7,494 bases of DNA. It comes from Rhodospirillales bacterium. Its GTDB lineage: Bacteria > Pseudomonadota > Alphaproteobacteria > Acetobacterales > Acetobacteraceae. The stretch lies in assembly GCA_028870815.1 (NCBI GenBank), contig JAGWOU010000073.1, forward strand, positions 1-7,494, read 5' to 3'. The position numbers were made by a program, and so were the translations under genes. A model generated the notes under the pieces. It did not search any database. It was given only the letters and a program-made list of their open reading frames with translations, and was not told where the DNA came from. Shown here in pieces: positions 5,675 to 7,494 of the stretch (positions are counted from its first letter, which is position 1; each line of letters opens with the position of its first letter).

Positions 5675-6328
5675 TTAGTCCACGTTGATGGTGGAAACCT
5701 CAGGGCCCTTCGAGCCCTGGACGACGCTCATTCGCACCGACTGGCCTTCCTGCAGCGGAGAAATTCCCGCCGCTTCCAGCGCCGTGGCATGCACGAACAC
5801 GTCCTTTCCGCCGCTCTCCGGGCTGATGAAGCCGAAGCCCTTGGTGGCGTTGTACCATTTCACAATCCCGGTCATTTCCACCGCCGGCCCGGAAGCCTGC
5901 GGGCGCGGAGCGCGGGGCGCACGCGGCCGGTCGAAACCACCACCGCCGCCGCCAGCACCAAAACCACCGCTGCGCGGCGGGGGCGCGTCACCCTCGGTCA
6001 CGGAAATCACCTGGTCAACCTGGCGGCCCTTGTGATTCGTGCCGACACGAATCTGCAGGACAGAACCTGGCGTTACGGATTGAAAGCCGGCGCTTTGCAG
6101 GGAATTGGCGTGCAGAAACACATCCCCCGAGCCGTCAGCCATTTCAACGAAGCCAAAACCCTTCTCGGGGTTATACCATTTCACCGTAGCCTTGGCCTCC
6201 GGTGCGGTAGAAGTTGCGCCGAATCCCGAGAAAGCCGGAGGGAAAGAGGGCGCATTGCCATAAAAATTGTCGTCGTCAAAACCACGGCGGCGGCTTTGCC
6301 GCTGGCGGTCATTCTTCGGGGGTCGCAC
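5675..6328 (-). CDS. Cold-shock protein with two CSD domains
   Basis: A 217-residue cytosolic nucleic-acid-binding protein. CSD1 spans about 45-112, with TVKWYNPEKGFGFV (RNP1 KGFGFV 56-61) and RNP2 DVFLH (69-73). CSD2 spans about 151-217, with GIVKWYNATKGFGFI (RNP1 163-168) and RNP2 DVFVH (176-180). A glycine-rich then Arg/Pro-rich linker (about 118-144) joins them, and the N-terminus is strongly basic (RQRQSRRR). Such proteins bind single-stranded RNA/DNA and act as RNA chaperones; tandem-CSD forms are known in alphaproteobacteria. The start is GTG 6328, with AGAGGA eleven bases upstream, a rather long gap. The SD overlaps the stop of a candidate leader ORF. It is convergent with the secreted-protein gene and divergent from the DEAD-box helicase. 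Cold induction is expected for the family but is not shown here. Confidence 0.94.
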   Translation of the reverse strand: MRPPKNDRQRQSRRRGFDDDNFYGNAPSFPPAFSGFGATSTAPEAKATVKWYNPEKGFGFVEMADGSGDVFLHANSLQSAGFQSVTPGSVLQIRVGTNHKGRQVDQVISVTEGDAPPPRSGGFGAGGGGGGFDRPRAPRAPRPQASGPAVEMTGIVKWYNATKGFGFISPESGGKDVFVHATALEAAGISPLQEGQSVRMSVVQGSKGPEVSTINVD

Positions 6329-6339
6329 TATAAAAACTG

Positions 6340-6345
6340 TCCTCT
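6340..6345 (-). promoter_or_regulatory. Ribosome-binding site of the cold-shock gene overlapping leader stop
   Basis: AGAGGA reads from 6345 to 6340 on the minus strand. The preceding TAG stop of the leader ORF (6346-6344) shares its first bases. A ribosome ending the leader would therefore sit on this site, a typical arrangement for translational coupling or control. Confidence 0.55.
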
Positions 6346-6463
6346 AAAAGACTTTCGGGGCACCGGGCTCTAGCCAAGCAAAAACAGCATAGGCCACGCT
6401 GTGGCGGCCTTCAATCCCGAAATGCTGCTCCAACGCAAGCATTTCAGCTAAAATAGCTGCCAT
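6344..6463 (-). CDS. Candidate 39-residue leader ORF before the cold-shock gene
   Basis: On the minus strand an ATG at 6463 opens a frame of 39 codons ending in TAG. It encodes a protein-like sequence beginning MAAILAEMLALEQHFGIEG, continuing RHSVAYAVFAWLEPG and ending APKVF. The first half could form an amphipathic helix. I do not recognise it. In favour: the frame runs exactly into the ribosome-binding site of the cold-shock gene, and the composition looks like a folded protein. Against: the ribosome-binding site for ATG 6463 is weak (GAG about ten bases away), codon third positions are more AT-rich than in neighbouring genes, and the length is short enough to occur by chance. If not coding, it is the 5' untranslated region of the cold-shock mRNA. 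Confidence 0.42.
   Translation of the reverse strand: MAAILAEMLALEQHFGIEGRHSVAYAVFAWLEPGAPKVF
6419..6459. repeat. Two adjacent hairpins in the cold-shock leader
   Basis: GAAATGCT (6419-6426) pairs with AGCATTTC (6438-6445) around an 11-base loop. CAGCTA (6445-6450) pairs with TAGCTG (6454-6459) around AAA. The two share base 6445 and so stack or compete. They lie within the leader ORF, which may explain some of its sequence. On the plus strand the second is followed by ATTTTT (6462-6467), weakly terminator-like. They may be RNA structure in the 5' region of the cold-shock transcript. Confidence 0.45.
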
Positions 6464-6486
6464 TTTTACGATTCTCGACCCAAATA

Positions 6487-6521
6487 CGCATGAATATGCG
6501 CCGCTGCACGGCTGCACGGCT
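6487..6521. repeat. Short hairpin and tandem 8-bp repeat between divergent genes
   Basis: CGCAT (6487-6491) and ATGCG (6496-6500) form a 5-bp inverted repeat around GAAT. Directly after it, GCTGCACG occurs twice in tandem (6503-6510 and 6511-6518) with a partial third copy to 6521. They lie in the roughly 100-bp region that must hold the promoters of the leader/cold-shock unit and the helicase. No convincing -35/-10 pair could be assigned. Confidence 0.5.
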
Positions 6522-6566
6522 AATCCACCGCTTGTTGCCTGGCGCCCCAGCCCCTAAGAGCCGCTC

Positions 6567-7494
6567 ATGCCCTTCCCCGATACCAATCCCAGCCTCGCCA
6601 AAGCTCTCGCTCAGCGCGGCTATGCCGACCCCACCTCCGTACAAAGCGCAGTCCTCACGCCGGAAGCTGACGGGCGTGACCTGCTCGTATCTGCCCAAAC
6701 CGGCTCCGGGAAGACCGTCGCATTCGGCCTTGCTTTAGCGGGTAGCATCCTCGGCGAGTCCGCGTCGATGCCAGCCACGCACGCGCCTCTGGTGCTGGTG
6801 ATCGCCCCTACCCGTGAGCTTGCGCTTCAAGTGCATGCCGAATTGACCTGGCTTTACGAATTCACCGGCGCCCGGATCCTGTCCTGCGTCGGCGGGATGG
6901 ACGCACGACGCGAGGCGCGCCTCCTGGCCGGCGGGTGCCATTTCGTGGTTGGCACGCCGGGCCGTCTGAAAGACCATATCGAGCGCGGCAATCTGCGCCT
7001 CGACGAGCTGGAAGCCGTGGTGCTCGACGAAGCCGACGAAATGCTCGATCTCGGCTTCCGGGAAGAACTCGAATTCATTCTCGGCGCGGCGCCGGCCTCC
7101 CGCCGCACCTTGCTGTTTTCAGCCACTATCGCGCGCGACATCGCGGCACTTGCCCGAACCTATCAGCAAAATGCCCTGCGTATCGACACCGTCGCCGCCA
7201 ATCAGCCGCATGCTGATATCGAGTATCGCGCCGTCCGCGCCGCCGGCCACGAACTCGAGGCCGCGCTGGTCAATATATTAAGAGCGCAGGATAGCCGGGC
7301 GCTGGTTTTCTGCGCCACCCGGGATACTGTGCGCACGCTTCACGCCAACCTTGTCGCCCGGGGTTTCACCGCGGCAGCCTTGTCGGGAGAACTCTCCCAG
7401 GCTGAGCGTAACGCCGCCCTGTCCGCGCTGCGCGACGGGCGGGCCCAGGTCTGCATCGCAACAGACGTCGCCGCGCGGGGTTTGGATTTGCCGG
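6567..7494 (+). CDS. DEAD-box ATP-dependent RNA helicase, C-terminus cut off by window edge
   Basis: ATP-driven RNA unwinding or remodelling enzyme. The frame is open from ATG 6567 to the edge, giving 309 residues. Motifs in order: Q-motif glutamine Gln26 (PTSVQSAVL), Walker A AQTGSGKT (43-50), Ia PTRELA (81-86), GG (109-110), Ib TPGR (130-133), II DEAD (154-157), III SAT (185-187). The second RecA-like domain then shows ALVFCATR (245-252), LSGELSQAER (272-281) and motif V ATDVAARGLDLP (298-309). Motif VI and any C-terminal RNA-binding domain lie outside. No strong ribosome-binding site is visible before the ATG, but the Q-motif sits at the expected distance. Its style resembles the DeaD/DbpA-like helicases of alphaproteobacteria. 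Divergent placement from a cold-shock gene suggests a role in RNA metabolism, ribosome assembly or cold adaptation, which is inference. Confidence 0.95.
   Translation, partial: MPFPDTNPSLAKALAQRGYADPTSVQSAVLTPEADGRDLLVSAQTGSGKTVAFGLALAGSILGESASMPATHAPLVLVIAPTRELALQVHAELTWLYEFTGARILSCVGGMDARREARLLAGGCHFVVGTPGRLKDHIERGNLRLDELEAVVLDEADEMLDLGFREELEFILGAAPASRRTLLFSATIARDIAALARTYQQNALRIDTVAANQPHADIEYRAVRAAGHELEAALVNILRAQDSRALVFCATRDTVRTLHANLVARGFTAAALSGELSQAERNAALSALRDGRAQVCIATDVAARGLDLP

Noticed and set aside
5660..6373. A 237-codon plus-strand open frame opposite the cold-shock gene
   Set aside because: It is antisense to a well-supported two-domain cold-shock protein and has no recognisable motifs.
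6490..6738. A plus-strand ORF starting at ATG 6490
   Set aside because: It runs out of frame through the helicase gene, and its Pro/Ser-rich translation is a shadow.

Overview
This 7.5 kb window is GC-rich and densely coded, and reads as a stretch of alphaproteobacterial chromosome. The MurJ, tandem cold-shock and DEAD-box proteins look most like those of Rhodospirillales/Acetobacteraceae-type bacteria. That placement comes from recognising protein style, not from a search, and is only moderately certain. I see no phage, transposon, CRISPR, tRNA or rRNA sequence. No stretch longer than about 240 bases lacks a gene.

Layout. (1) On the minus strand, 1-1691: a short CHAP-domain lipoprotein followed 14 nt later by murJ, the lipid II flippase, which runs off the left edge. 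This is a cell-wall pair. (2) A short divergent region at 1692-1772 carries a strong 9-bp hairpin. (3) On the plus strand, 1773-5075: a tightly packed four-gene run of a methylated-DNA repair methyltransferase (Ogt type), an NADPH:quinone oxidoreductase, a PAP2-family membrane phosphatase and an LplT-like MFS transporter. The junctions are 4-bp overlap, 3-nt gap and 8-bp overlap, so it is very probably one operon. (4) At 5076-5660, a stand-alone unit: a promoter wrapped in TACGTAC-type repeats, a good ribosome-binding site, a 99-residue secreted protein of unknown function and a terminator. (5) At 5631-6463 on the minus strand, a two-domain cold-shock protein, probably preceded by a 39-codon leader ORF whose stop codon overlaps its ribosome-binding site, and ending at a perfect 30-bp palindromic terminator shared with the unit before. 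(6) From 6567 on the plus strand, a DEAD-box RNA helicase diverges from the cold-shock gene and runs off the right edge.

How the parts relate. The left pair serves peptidoglycan synthesis and remodelling. The PAP2 and LplT-like genes suggest envelope lipid turnover or transport, co-transcribed with a repair enzyme and a redox enzyme of no obvious shared pathway. The cold-shock protein and DEAD-box helicase, back to back, look like an RNA-remodelling pair. The least explained parts are the TACGTAC-controlled secreted protein and the leader ORF with its nested hairpins before the cold-shock gene. I did not find a clear new multi-gene defence or mobile system.
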